Assembly (NCBI RefSeq): GCF_907164575.1
Contig: NZ_CAJQYY010000007.1
Coordinates: 124,001-188,000 of the forward strand
Direction: 5' to 3'
Length of the DNA stretch: 64,000 bases
Source of the DNA: Paraburkholderia gardini
GTDB taxonomy: Bacteria > Pseudomonadota > Gammaproteobacteria > Burkholderiales > Burkholderiaceae
Every line of letters starts with the position of its first letter. The first letter of the stretch is position 1. A program made the translations under genes and the position numbers. This document shows, piece after piece, positions 45,193 to 55,600 of the stretch. Below the pieces are notes generated by a model that saw only the letters and a program-made list of their open reading frames with translations, made no database searches and had not been told where the DNA came from.

Positions 45193-45576
45193 ATGGACAA
45201 TGCCGGAAAAGCTGCGGACGCCCCGCTAAGGGCCCGCCAGGTGTTTGTGGAGTTTGCCAGGACGCTCTGGTATCTGCGTGTGTTTCTCGCCAGTCTGCTG
45301 GCAATTTTCATCGTGCTTGCGATTATCATGCACTATGCCGGTGGTCCGGTGGAGGCGGCGACCCGAGCGCCAGCGTCGCCTGGACAAACGCTGTACTTCT
45401 GCTCGATTACAGCGCTCACCATCGGGTATGGCGACGTGGTCCCCACGACTGCCGTGGGCCGAATCGACTCTATCCTGCTCGGACTGGTGGGGCTACTCAT
45501 AACGGGCATTGTCATCGCCGCGTCCGTTCGCGCTGTCCAGGAGGCTTCACAACAGGCGACAATCACGCCTTCCTGA
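45193..45576 (+). CDS. two-helix potassium channel
   Basis: 127 residues from ATG 45193 (GAGAGGATG upstream). Helix 1 at about 35-55, pore loop with selectivity filter TIGYGD (about 79-84), helix 2 at about 95-115. This is the KcsA-like Ion_trans_2 core without a regulatory RCK domain. Forms a tetramer for K+ flux. Between the efflux operon and the DUF2252 gene, and preceding a GGACCAAAGTCC box. Confidence 0.92.
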   Translation: MDNAGKAADAPLRARQVFVEFARTLWYLRVFLASLLAIFIVLAIIMHYAGGPVEAATRAPASPGQTLYFCSITALTIGYGDVVPTTAVGRIDSILLGLVGLLITGIVIAASVRAVQEASQQATITPS

Positions 45577-45629
45577 CGCTACGCCGGGTGTCGCTCAAAA
45601 AGTGGATGGGCGTGGCCGTCGTCCGTGAT

Positions 45630-45641
45630 GGACCAAAGTCC
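45630..45641 (+). promoter_or_regulatory. GGACCAAAGTCC box (copy 3)
   Basis: Exact box followed by TATATT; TTAGGC lies at 45666-45671, 25-30 bases after the box. The next gene on this strand is the DUF2252 gene, 189 bases away. The same spacing and element recur at 50281. Confidence 0.65.
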
Positions 45642-45829
45642 TATATTGCCGTTCCGACTCACGCATTAGGCTTGCTTCAAATCGCCGGTGTGCGCATGCA
45701 TCAACCGGCTGCGACGGTTGCATTAACGTCACCCGTAAGGCGGGTGGTAAGGAAGCGTTGCTCTCGTCCGGGTGAATCGCGCTGTCTGGCGCCAATCGAA
45801 CGGTGTGAGCCGAAGAGCGGAGAATTAAC

Positions 45830-47251
45830 ATGCGCAAGGCCCTCAGCGATCCCCGTATGATCGCAGCGTCACAAAGCGCGGGAACGTACCTGACTGCCGA
45901 TGAGCGTGCACACAACGGACGGCTGTTGCGCGATGCGGTACCGAGAGCGTCGCAGGCCGGGTGGAAAGCCTCCGCGGATCGCGAAAATCCGATAGACCTG
46001 CTCGTCAGGTCCAATGAAGGCCGCATTCCGACGCTGATACCGATCCGCTTCGAGCGCATGTCAGCTTCTCCATTCGCTTTCTTTCGCGGTTCTGCAATAC
46101 TGATGGCGGCGGATCTGGCCAGGACGCCGACCAGCGGCATCCGTGTGCAGGCGTGCGGAGACGCGCATCTGATGAACTTTGGCGGATTCGCGACCCCTGA
46201 GCGCAATATCATCTTCGACATCAACGATCTCGACGAGACCCTGCCGGCGCCTTTCGAGTGGGACCTCAAGCGGCTGGCCGCGAGCGTCGTGATCGCCGCA
46301 CAGTATCTCCAGCTCCCGCGCAGCGACGAAGCACGTGTTTCCAGAGACCTCGTACGTGAATACCGTGAACGGATGATGGACTATGCGTCGATGCGCGCGC
46401 TCGATGTCTGGTACGACCGGATCGACTTGCAGAAATATAGCGATCGCTGCGGCAATCCGCAGATAGTGGAAGCAGCACGTAAGCGCCTCGCCGAGCGGAT
46501 CGAAGCCGAGCGGCGGCGGACGGTTCCTGACCATTTCTATCCGAAGCTGGTTTCTCTGGAAGGCGCGAGACCCAGAATCAAGGACGAGCCGCCGCTGATC
46601 TACCATCCCGACGCGAGTGTGGCTCCTGGACTCGAATCCGGGTATGTCGACGCGATTGCGTCCTACCGCGAGACGTTACCGGAACACACCCGCATCCTTT
46701 TCGACCGCTTTCACTTTCTCGATATGGCGATCAAGGTCGTCGGTGTGGGCAGCGTCGGGACGATGTGCGGCCTGGGGCTCTTCATGGCGGCGGATCACGA
46801 CCCGCTCTTCCTGCAGGTGAAGGAAGCGCGCGCTTCGGTACTCGAACCTTATGCCGGCAAAAGCTTGCACGCGAATCATGGTCAGCGGGTGATAGCGGGG
46901 CAACGTATCATGCAGGCCGCAAGCGACGTGTTCCTCGGATGGACACGCGGAAAGAACGGGCGCGATTTCTATGTCCGTCAGCTTCGCGATATGAAAATGA
47001 CTGCCGTGATCGAGGATTGGGACACAGCCATGTTGCGTCAGTACGCGAGGATGTGCGCGCATGCACTTGCCCGGGCGCACGCCCGCTCCGGCGACGCTGC
47101 AATGATTGCGGGATACATGGGTTCGGGAAGAACGATGGACGATGCAATCAGCGAGTTCGCGACCGAGTACAGCTCGCAGAACCAGCATGATTACCGCACA
47201 TTCGTCGGCGCGATCCGTGACGGAAGTATTGAAGTCTTGAGTGACGGCTGA
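45830..47251 (+). CDS. DUF2252 protein
   Basis: 473 residues from ATG 45830 (GGAGAATTAAC). Typical DUF2252 marks: FAFFRGSAILMAADLA, VQACGDAHLMNFGGFATPERN, FDINDLDETLPAPFEWDLKRL. Distant kinase-like fold in outline (phosphotransferase-like His/Asp segments GDAH, DxND); biochemical role unknown. Cytoplasmic by sequence. Follows the box copy 3; I expect it to be a stress-regulon member. Confidence 0.9.
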   Translation: MRKALSDPRMIAASQSAGTYLTADERAHNGRLLRDAVPRASQAGWKASADRENPIDLLVRSNEGRIPTLIPIRFERMSASPFAFFRGSAILMAADLARTPTSGIRVQACGDAHLMNFGGFATPERNIIFDINDLDETLPAPFEWDLKRLAASVVIAAQYLQLPRSDEARVSRDLVREYRERMMDYASMRALDVWYDRIDLQKYSDRCGNPQIVEAARKRLAERIEAERRRTVPDHFYPKLVSLEGARPRIKDEPPLIYHPDASVAPGLESGYVDAIASYRETLPEHTRILFDRFHFLDMAIKVVGVGSVGTMCGLGLFMAADHDPLFLQVKEARASVLEPYAGKSLHANHGQRVIAGQRIMQAASDVFLGWTRGKNGRDFYVRQLRDMKMTAVIEDWDTAMLRQYARMCAHALARAHARSGDAAMIAGYMGSGRTMDDAISEFATEYSSQNQHDYRTFVGAIRDGSIEVLSDG

Positions 47252-47670
47252 AAAGGTTCGGCGAACGACCAGCCGGAACTGGCCTGATTCGATCACCATC
47301 GGCTGATGGAACCGCCCAGCTATATCCCGCCCACTGAAGCTGAGGCAAACTGCTACCGGCAACCTGAAACACCAGCCGCTGAACTCGCCTTAACTTAAGC
47401 CAGCCCGCCTCCGCGATTCCCCGGGGCGGTTCGCTTGACCGCAGTGGAAAAGGCCGTTGCGCAAGCAACGTCAACGCATGAAATCTGCAAGTCCAACGGC
47501 GTTCGCGCTTGCATTAAAAATAACTAACTGGATAAAAAATGACGGCTCAGCACCTTCGTCGTTTACACGTCTCCCGGAAAATCCGGCGCACCTTCACAGA
47601 ATCGAGTGGAATGAATTACTGCAACTCCATTGCAAATGGATTCCCGCGACCTATACTAAACACAACGATA

Positions 47671-47995
47671 CGACCCGAAATGTTCAACGCGCTGCGCTGG
47701 ATGGCGCGAGCCGGTGCATCGTGGCAATGCTTCCGGCCAGGTGTGCTTATCCTGGATGGAGGCTGCAGGTCATCAAGTTGCCCGAGGTGAACAAGGGCTT
47801 CATGCTGCTGCCCCCGTTGGGTGGTCGAGGGCGGTTTCGGCTGGCCCAACCACTTCAGGCAGCAGGCACGCGACTGGGCCCCGAAGGAAGTCCCCTTCGG
47901 GGGACGAGTGCCTGCCCGAAACCCTGGCGGGCATTTCGTCGTCTTCGCCATGCCCGTTCATGCTGGACCTGTTATGCAACGTTCCTGACACGCTC
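47671..47995 (+). pseudogene. decayed IS5-type transposase remnant
   Basis: FNALRWMARAGASW (from ATG 47680) is the conserved N-terminal segment of IS5-group transposases. Directly afterwards come KLPEVNKGFMLLPP and, in other frames, WVVEGGFGW and LPETLAGI, which match the C-terminal segment (RWVVERxFAW...LPETLAG). The ~100-150 residues between them, with the catalytic residues, are gone. No intact terminal repeats were recognised. The gap 47252-48115 holds nothing else I can support. Confidence 0.75.
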
Positions 47996-48115
47996 TGATT
48001 TGCCGTTGCCGGTGGAGTAACAACTACTATCGTGAAGTCAACCTAGACGGTTCAATCCAGCGGAGCAGACATCGCGGCAGCACTCAATCCGCACTCGCTG
48101 GGTACGGAGACACCG

Positions 48116-49573
48116 ATGATCAATCTGATCATGCAGGGCAGACACCTGGCGATAGACGCAGTTGAGATATCAAAAAACTGGTTCGTGCAGCAGGGCTGTC
48201 TTCTTCGAATGCTTTTCCCTGATGTGCAGGGTTTCCGAACCGATGGCCGCCTGATTCAAGAAGGCGGCCGTGTTCGTTTGACGATATTCGGACACACCTC
48301 ATCTCCGCTCGTTTGCAGTGACGCTGATACGTCGATCGAGCAAACCATGCCCGATACGCGTGAGCTTGCCGAGTCAAGGCCGAGCTCGAAAAGATACATT
48401 GTTGCGTTCGTTTCATGGTTACGGGGAAGTGGCCGCGGCACGCGCCGGATACTGGACGCAAGGTTTTCACTGAGGGAAACGCTTGAATTAATGCCGGTCC
48501 CGATGATGGTAATCGATCATCGGGACCGCATAACGTTTGCAAACGCTAAAACGGCGGAACTGTTCGGTTATACCGTGAAAGAACTAGCCGGCGCGTCGGT
48601 CGAGACACTGTTCCCGGTTCATGCTGAGCGTGTCAATCATTTGACAGTCGCAGACGATGGCGTTGAAAACAGAATCGCCAACGTTTCAACCACGCAGACG
48701 CTGATTGCGCGGCGGTCTGACGGGGTTGATTTCCCCACGGGCGTCAACACCACGAATTACCGAGACGTCAATCAGATCTTGCGGATCGCGGCGATATTGG
48801 ATCGCAGTGCCTGCGGCGAAGGCGAGCGAAGCGACGCGGAACTGGAACACCTGGCGCGCCTTTCTTCTTTGGGGGAGCTTGCGGGATCTCTAGCTCACGA
48901 ACTGAAGCAACCACTCACCGCTATTTTGTTCAACGCGCAAGCGGCACAGAAATTCATCGAGTCGGAGACGGCCGACACAGCGGAGCTTCGTGACGTGCTG
49001 GACGATATCATCGCGGATAACTGTCGCGCGAACGAAGTCATCCAGAAGATCCGGACATTGGTACGGAAAGGCGATATCGAACTGCGACTTCTGGACGTCG
49101 GCGACGTCGTCCGCGACATTGCTCTTCTTGTGCACAGCGACGCCATGGCTCGTGGCGTTCGCACCCGCTTCGACATTTCGGACAATCTGGCGATGGTTTG
49201 CGGTGACAGGGTCCAACTTCAGCAGGTCGTGCTCAACCTGCTGCTGAACGCTTTCGATGCCGTCAAGGACTGTGCGGCCGCCGATTGCATGGTCGAGACA
49301 ACCGTGCGCGAAGAACCGGATGGCGGGGTGCGGATTACGGTGATGGACTGGGGGCCGGGCCTGACCGTCGACAAGATGCACAAGATTTTCAGGGCGTTTT
49401 TCACGACCAAGCCACAAGGGCTCGGACTGGGTCTTTCTATCAGTCGAACGATCATCACCGGTCATGGAGGCCGACTATGGGCGGAGAACAATGCTGGCAA
49501 GGGAGCGTCGTTTCACGTAACGCTGCCACGGGGAACCAGCTCACGGCAGGACAGCGGCCCACAGTCACCATGA
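48116..49573 (+). CDS. soluble PAS-domain histidine kinase
   Basis: 485 residues without membrane helices. Residues 1-110 are unrecognised; PAS domain about 120-230 (MPVPMMVIDHRDRITFANAKTAELFGYT); HisKA with the phosphorylated His261 in SLAHELKQPL; HATPase with LLNAFDAV, DWGPGL and GLGLGLSIS. The PAS has a His at 175 near the position of the haem ligand of FixL, but other FixL residues differ, so haem binding is uncertain. Stop overlaps the FixJ-type regulator start (ATGA), so the two form a two-component pair. Confidence 0.92.
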   Translation: MINLIMQGRHLAIDAVEISKNWFVQQGCLLRMLFPDVQGFRTDGRLIQEGGRVRLTIFGHTSSPLVCSDADTSIEQTMPDTRELAESRPSSKRYIVAFVSWLRGSGRGTRRILDARFSLRETLELMPVPMMVIDHRDRITFANAKTAELFGYTVKELAGASVETLFPVHAERVNHLTVADDGVENRIANVSTTQTLIARRSDGVDFPTGVNTTNYRDVNQILRIAAILDRSACGEGERSDAELEHLARLSSLGELAGSLAHELKQPLTAILFNAQAAQKFIESETADTAELRDVLDDIIADNCRANEVIQKIRTLVRKGDIELRLLDVGDVVRDIALLVHSDAMARGVRTRFDISDNLAMVCGDRVQLQQVVLNLLLNAFDAVKDCAAADCMVETTVREEPDGGVRITVMDWGPGLTVDKMHKIFRAFFTTKPQGLGLGLSISRTIITGHGGRLWAENNAGKGASFHVTLPRGTSSRQDSGPQSP

Positions 49574-50193
49574 GCCAGACTGCCAACCGTGTTTTCATCG
49601 TTGACGATGATGAACGAATACGAAGCGCGCTCGCCCGGTTGCTGCGCGTCTCTGGCTATTGCGTCGAATGTTTCGAGAGTTCAGAAGCACTTCTGAATAA
49701 AGCCGATCTGACGAGTGCACCCGCCTGCCTCGTTCTCGATTTGCAGATGCCTGGCATGACCGGGCTGGAGGTACAGAGCAAGCTCAACCAGCTTCTTCCA
49801 ATCGTGTTTCTGACCGGGCATGGCGACGTCAGCTCGTGTGCGGATGCGATGAAGGCTGGCGCACTCGACTTTCTGGTCAAGCCGGTGTGCGAATCGCTAT
49901 TACTCGCTGCGATAGATCGCGCACTCAAGCGTGCGTGCATAGAGTGTGCGACCAGGAGCCAAAGGGCGGAGATCGAGGAGCGGGTCAGTCATCTCACCCG
50001 CCGCGAGCGCGAAGTCATGGTGCTCGTGTTGAGGGGGCGGCTGAACAAACAGGTCGCCAGCGAGTTGGGCGCAGCCGAAAAGACCATCAAGATTCATCGT
50101 GCCCGGGTGATGGAGAAGATGAAGGCGAGATCCATTGTCGAACTCGTCCGGCTTGCGGAAAAGGCCGGTGTATACGCGGGCGACGAGGCGTAG
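49570..50193 (+). CDS. FixJ/NarL-type response regulator
   Basis: 207 residues. Receiver domain (1-125): DDD acidic cluster at 12-14, phospho-acceptor Asp57 in LVLDLQMPG, Thr in LTGHGD and Lys in FLVKP. LuxR-type DNA-binding domain (about 140-200): LTRREREVMVLVLRG, NKQVASELGAAEKTIKIHRARVM. It is coupled to the PAS kinase by a 4-base overlap. I propose that it binds the RGACCAARGYCS box found around it; that is inference. Confidence 0.94.
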   Translation: MSQTANRVFIVDDDERIRSALARLLRVSGYCVECFESSEALLNKADLTSAPACLVLDLQMPGMTGLEVQSKLNQLLPIVFLTGHGDVSSCADAMKAGALDFLVKPVCESLLLAAIDRALKRACIECATRSQRAEIEERVSHLTRREREVMVLVLRGRLNKQVASELGAAEKTIKIHRARVMEKMKARSIVELVRLAEKAGVYAGDEA

Positions 50194-50280
50194 TCTCCTG
50201 AAAGTCTGATAAATGCCCCGGAAGAGGCCTGTTTGCGCTGATCCGCTGCCGCAATGCGCTTGTGGACCAGAGCGCCTGGT

Positions 50281-50292
50281 GGACCAAAGCCC
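50281..50292 (+). promoter_or_regulatory. GGACCAAAGCCC box (copy 4)
   Basis: One mismatch from the consensus, followed by TATATCCC; TTAGGC at 50317-50322 is 25-30 bases after it, exactly as at 45630. A weaker copy, GGACCAGAGCGC, lies just before it at 50264-50275. It precedes the lone receiver gene by 82 bases. Confidence 0.65.
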
Positions 50293-50374
50293 TATATCCC
50301 ATTTTGCTATCCGCCGTTAGGCTGAAGCTGCAAAGGTTACTCATGGGAGGGCGAGCACGCGTTCGCGTCGTCAT

Positions 50375-50761
50375 ATGGTCAATCTCAATCAAATCGTCGC
50401 TGTGATCGACGATGACGAATCGGTGTGCCGAGCCATCAAGCGTTTGCTGCGCTCCGTTGGTATAGCAGCAGAAACGTTTTCCAGCGGAAGCGAGTTCCTG
50501 GATACGCTCTCGGCGATTCCGTCATATCGGCCTGCATGTGTGATCCTGGACATCCAGATGCCTGGCGTTAACGGCCTGGAAGTCCAGCGTCAGCTTGCGC
50601 CGATGGGCTTGCCTGTCATCATGATTACTGCCTACGACGAGCTTTCCGCCCGACAGACCGCGATTGCGGCTGGCGCCGCCGCGTACCTGCGCAAGCCATT
50701 AAACGGCGCGATCCTGATCAAGGCCGTGGAAATGGCGATAGGCAACACGCCGCAACCTTGA
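50375..50761 (+). CDS. single-domain response regulator (receiver only)
   Basis: 128 residues from ATG 50375. Receiver domain with DDD at 12-14, Asp59 in VILDIQMPG, Thr/Ser and Lys (LRKPL) all present; no output domain. It resembles the receiver of the FixJ-type regulator upstream (182 bases) and may compete for phosphate from the same kinase or connect to another partner. It sits between two boxes (copies 4 and 5). Confidence 0.92.
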   Translation: MVNLNQIVAVIDDDESVCRAIKRLLRSVGIAAETFSSGSEFLDTLSAIPSYRPACVILDIQMPGVNGLEVQRQLAPMGLPVIMITAYDELSARQTAIAAGAAAYLRKPLNGAILIKAVEMAIGNTPQP

Positions 50762-50788
50762 AGCACTTTCGCCCTGCTGGTCGATATG

Positions 50789-50800
50789 AGACCAAGGTCC
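50789..50800 (+). promoter_or_regulatory. AGACCAAGGTCC box (copy 5)
   Basis: AGACCAAGGTCC followed by GATTGTC; CTACCA lies 22-27 bases after it. It precedes the small secreted protein (173 bases) and, through it, the RND pump and second pqi operon. Confidence 0.55.
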
Positions 50801-50972
50801 GATTGTCTCCCTTTTGCACAGCTACCAAACTGAACCAGGTCAACGCGTCAATTTGAAGGCCAGGTGTCGCGCATTGGATGCGCGGCCGGGTTGTTCGAGG
50901 CGCGTGCATGGTTTCGACGCGCGCGCCGTGCGATGCGCGGTCGCGTTCAAAGAAAATGCGGGAGCGTACGTG

Positions 50973-51365
50973 ATGAGATTCAGGTCCGTTTTACTCACGA
51001 TTTTGCTCGGCCTTGTTGCATCCGATGTGCCGGCAGCCGACTTCGACGGCAGCAAGCCGCTGCTCTGCGCGACCATGGAAGCACATTCATGCGATCCAGG
51101 ACTCACGTGCAAGCGGTCCTTGCCGGCGGACATCGGAGCACCCAGGTTTCTTTCCGTCAACTTCGAAAAGAAAGTCATCACCGGACCCGCACGCACGACA
51201 CCCATGCTGACCGTCAACAAAGAGCCGAATCAGGTCGTCATCGAGGGTATGGAGATGGGATATGGGTGGACGCTCGCGCTCGACTCGGGAGACGGCTCGA
51301 TGACGTTGATGATCGTGAATAGCGAGGATGCAATTGTGCTATTCGGCAACTGTACGGCCTTGTGA
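50973..51365 (+). CDS. small secreted protein
   Basis: 130 residues from ATG 50973 (GGGAGCG upstream). Signal peptide MRFRSVLLTILLGLVASDVPA, cleaved probably before ADFDG. The mature part has three or four cysteines (LLCATMEAHSCDPGLTCKR; and FGNCTAL at the end) that may pair. No family recognised. It follows box copy 5 and precedes the RND genes by 16 bases, so it is likely the first gene of that long operon. Confidence 0.75.
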   Translation: MRFRSVLLTILLGLVASDVPAADFDGSKPLLCATMEAHSCDPGLTCKRSLPADIGAPRFLSVNFEKKVITGPARTTPMLTVNKEPNQVVIEGMEMGYGWTLALDSGDGSMTLMIVNSEDAIVLFGNCTAL

Positions 51366-51381
51366 CCAGGCGGGGCACGCG

Positions 51382-52686
51382 ATGAAAAACGTCTCCATCC
51401 TTCACATCATGCCGTGGCCGGTTTCTCGCGGATCCCTGTCCAGGTCATTCCTGCTTCGTCGTCCGGTGTACGGTCTCACTGGCCGCACGCTGATGCTCGT
51501 CTGCGCCACGCTGACGCTTTGTTGCGCTTGCCACAAAGCGGCGCCGCCGCCCTCGGCCGGACCGGTCGAGGTGACCGTCATGACAGTTGAGCCGCATGAC
51601 ACGCCGGTCGACTTCGAATTCACCGCGCAGACGCAAAGCTCACGTGAAGTCGAGATTCGTGCACGGGTCGACGGCTTTCTCGACAAGCGGGTGTATACCG
51701 AGGGGCAACTGGTCCACGCCGGCCAGACACTGTTCCTGATGGATCCCAAGCCATTCGAGGCCGTGCTGAAAACTGCAAAGGGCGAGCTTGCCCAGCAGCA
51801 GGCAAGGCTCTATGTAACCAAAGCGAATCTTGCGCGTGTAATACCGCTTGCCGCGCAGAACGCATTGAGCAAGAAAGACCTCGACGACGCGACTGGCAGT
51901 GAAAAGCAGGCGGAGGCCGCCGTGATCGCAGCTCAGGGGCAGGTGCAAACTGCCGAGCTCAACCTCAGCTATACGACGATCAAGTCGCCCCTCGCGGGGT
52001 TATCCAGTTTCGCGAGACAGCAGGACGGCAGCTATGTGACGTCCGGCCCTAACGGTTTGCTCACCTACATCTACCAGCTCGATCCGATGTGGGTCAACTT
52101 CAGCATCTCTGAAAATGAGTTGCTGGGTTACCGCGACCAGGAATCCAAAGGCCGCCTGAAGTTTCCCGTCAATCAGAGTTTCCAGGTGACCGTCGTGCTT
52201 GCGGACGGCTCGGTGTTTCCTCAGCGCGGTGAGATCAACTTTACCAACCCGGCGTTTGACACGACCACGGGTACGTTCCTCGTGCGCGCGTCGTTCGCCA
52301 ATCCGCAGGGCACGCTGCGCCCAGGACAGTTCGTGCGCGCGGTGGTCTCCGGGGGGGTGCGCCCGAACGCGATTCTCGTGCCACAGCGCGCCGTATTGCA
52401 GGGCGCGAAGAGCCACTTCGTGTGGGTGGTCGATAAAGACTCCAAAGCCCATCAGCGCGTCGTCGAAACCGGTGACTGGCATGGCGACGACTGGTTCATT
52501 TCCGACGGTCTCAAAGCAGGCGAGCGTGTCGTGGTTGACGGCGCGATCCGCGTCGTAGCGGACACGCCGCTCAAGGTCACCGGGGCTCCCGGTGCGCCGG
52601 CCAGTCAGCCTGCCGCCGCCGGCCTGCCGCCTGGCGAGCCACAGCGCCTGGCGGGGCGGGAGTCTGGCCAGCCCGTGACGAAGTGA
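51382..52686 (+). CDS. RND efflux adaptor (MFP), lipoprotein
   Basis: 434 residues from ATG 51382. Lipobox-like LCCAC near residue 46-50 after a long leader, then adaptor domains: lipoyl half-motif VEIRARVDGFLDKRVYTEGQ, coiled coil (about 115-185), beta barrel (GSVFPQRGEINFTNPAFD), membrane-proximal part. AcrA/MexE-like. It is the periplasmic adaptor of the RND pump encoded 12 bases downstream. Confidence 0.92.
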   Translation: MKNVSILHIMPWPVSRGSLSRSFLLRRPVYGLTGRTLMLVCATLTLCCACHKAAPPPSAGPVEVTVMTVEPHDTPVDFEFTAQTQSSREVEIRARVDGFLDKRVYTEGQLVHAGQTLFLMDPKPFEAVLKTAKGELAQQQARLYVTKANLARVIPLAAQNALSKKDLDDATGSEKQAEAAVIAAQGQVQTAELNLSYTTIKSPLAGLSSFARQQDGSYVTSGPNGLLTYIYQLDPMWVNFSISENELLGYRDQESKGRLKFPVNQSFQVTVVLADGSVFPQRGEINFTNPAFDTTTGTFLVRASFANPQGTLRPGQFVRAVVSGGVRPNAILVPQRAVLQGAKSHFVWVVDKDSKAHQRVVETGDWHGDDWFISDGLKAGERVVVDGAIRVVADTPLKVTGAPGAPASQPAAAGLPPGEPQRLAGRESGQPVTK

Positions 52687-52698
52687 GGGGCTGACGAC

Positions 52699-55600
52699 AT
52701 GAGCATCTCCCACTTCTGCATCGACCGGCCCATTTTCGCGACAGTCATCTCGATTGTCATCACGCTGGGGGGCGCGGTGGCGATGGTCAATCTGCCCATC
52801 GCGCAGTACCCCGACGTCACGCCACCGCAGATCACGATCTCCGCCACTTACCCCGGGGCGAATGCGGACGTGGTCGCGAACAATGTGGCCGCGCCGATCG
52901 AGCAGCAGGTCAACGGTGCGGACAATATGATTTACATGAACTCGTCGAGTTCATCGACCGGTTCCTATACGCTCAACGCGTTCTTCCAGATCGGCACCAA
53001 CCCGGAACTGGCGCAGGTCGATGTGCAGAACCGCGTGAATCTGGCCTTGCCGCAATTGCCGTCCTCGGTGCAGTCGCAGGGCATCCAGGTGCAGAAGAAA
53101 TCGTCGGCGTTCATGATGGTTATCGCCATCTACTCGCCGAGTAACCGCTACGACGCGACCTATATCGCCAACTACGCCAACATCTATGTGCTCGATGCGC
53201 TCAAGCGTATCCCGGGCGCGAACCAGTCGAGTATCTTCGGCACGCCGGACTACGCGATGCGGATCTGGCTGAAACCCGACCGCATGGCGCAACTGGGCAT
53301 CACGGCGGGCGACGTGCAGAAGGCTGTCGCCAACCAGAACCAGCAGTTCGCGGTCGGGCGTCTCGGCCAGTCACCCACCGGCACAGCGGTCGAACAGTCG
53401 TTTGCGGTTACCACCACGGGCCGGTTGACCGACCCTGCACAGTTCGAAAACATTATTATCCGCGCCGCAAGCAGTGGTGCGGCGATTGTGCGGCTCAAGG
53501 ATATCGGCCGCGCGGAACTCGGTCAGAAGGATTACTCGATTCGCAGCAAGTTTCAGGGCAAGCCTGCCACCATCATCGCGGTGTATCAGCAGCCCGGGGC
53601 TAACGCGCTCGACGTATCTAAACAGGTGCGCGCGACGCTCGCCGAGATGAAGAAGCAATTCCCCGAGGGCATCGACTATCAGGTTGCGATGGATACCACC
53701 GAATTTACCCGGGCATCCATTTCCGACGTTGTCCATACCTTCTTCGAGGCGCTGGTGCTGGTGGTGATTGTCGTCTTCGTGTTCCTTCAGAGCCTGCGTG
53801 CCACGCTGATTCCAGTGCTCGCCGTTCCGGTCTCAATCGTCGGCACGTTCACGGGTATGCTCGCGCTCGGTTTCTCGATCAACATGCTGACCCTGTTCGG
53901 AATGGTTCTCGCGATCGGCATCGTGGTGGACGATGCGATTGTGGTGATCGAGAACGTCGAACGCAACATGAACGTATTCAAGCTAAGTCCGAAGGACGCG
54001 GCCAAGCGCGCGATGGACGAGGTCTCCGGTCCGGTCATCGCGATCGTGCTGGTGCTGTGCGCGGTGTTCGTGCCGGTGGCATTCCTTGGCGGCATTACCG
54101 GCCAGCTGTACAAGCAGTTTGCCATCACCATCGCGATCTCGGTGGTGCTCTCGGGGGTGGTTGCGCTGACGCTGTCGCCGGCGCTGGCTGCCTTGCTGCT
54201 CAAGCCAGGCCACCATGAAAAGCGCGGCTTCTTCAGGTGGTTCGACAATGCCTTCGCGCGGATGACGAAGAGCTACTCGAACGCGGTGAAGCTGGTCATC
54301 AAGCGTTTCGTGATAGCGCTGCTCCTCTTTGCCGGCATGATCGCGCTTACGGTTGTGATGATGAGGACCGTGCCTGGCTCGTTCCTGCCGCCCGAGGATC
54401 AGGGGTATCTGCTCGGCGCGGTCATCATGCCGGATGCAGCGAGCCTCGACCGTACAGGAGAAGTCTCACAGCACGTCACGGACTATTTCATGAAGCAGCC
54501 GGCCGTCAGCAATGTGACGGTTGTCGACGGCTTCAGCCTGCTTGATGGCCAGAACAAGAACAACGCAGGAACGTTTTTTATCGGCCTCAAGAGTTTTGAC
54601 GAGCGCTACAAGTCCGCCAACATCAAAACCCAGAACGCGCGCGCTGTCCTGATCGACGCCTACGAGAAGCTGTCCAGGGTGAAGGAAGGGATCATTCTGC
54701 CGATCAATCCACCGTCGATTCCGGGCCTTGGTACGACCGGCGGCACCGAAGTATGGGTACAGGCCCAGGGCGATGCCACCATCGCGCAACTGGCCGGAGT
54801 GGTGGACGAATTTATCGCCAGGGCGAAGGCACGGCCTGAGCTGGCGCGCGTCACTTCGACCTTCAACGCGTCTGCGCAGCAACTGCTGGTCGACGTGGAC
54901 CGCGACCGCTCGGAGACCCTGGGCGTGCCGATTGAAGAAGTGTATAGCGCGATGCAGACGATGTTCGGCTCGCTGTACGTGTCGCAGTTCAACCGTTCGA
55001 GCCGCCTGTGGCAGGTGATCTTGCAGGCCGAGCCATCGTATCGGCTCACGCCGATGGATCTCGATCAGATCTATGTGCGCAGCAAGACGAACAACATGGT
55101 GCCGCTCAAGTCGGTGATGACCTCACGGTACGTCACCGGTCCCGATCTGGTGACGCGGTTCAATAATTTTCCGGCAGTGAAAATCACGGTCAATGCCGCT
55201 CCGGGCTACAGTTCTGGCCAGGTCATTTCCGCACTCAACGACATCGCCGCGCAGACGCTGCCGGCGGGCTACAACCTGGGTTGGAGCGGTGAGGCCTACG
55301 AAGCGAGACAGGCCGGCAGCTCCTCATCGCTGGTGTTCGTGTTCGGCCTGGTCATGGTGTTCCTGATACTCGCCGCGCAATACGAGAAGTGGAGCCTGCC
55401 GGTAGGGGTACTCATGGCTGTGCCGTTCGCGGTATTCGGTGCGGTGCTCGCGATCCTGCTACGCGGCCTCGAAAACGACGTCTACTTCCAGATCGGGTTG
55501 ACCATGCTGGTTGCGCTCGCGGCCAAGAATGCCATTCTGATTTTCGAGTTCGCCGTGCTCAATCGCGAGTCGGGCGAGTCGGTGTACGACTCCGCCGTCA

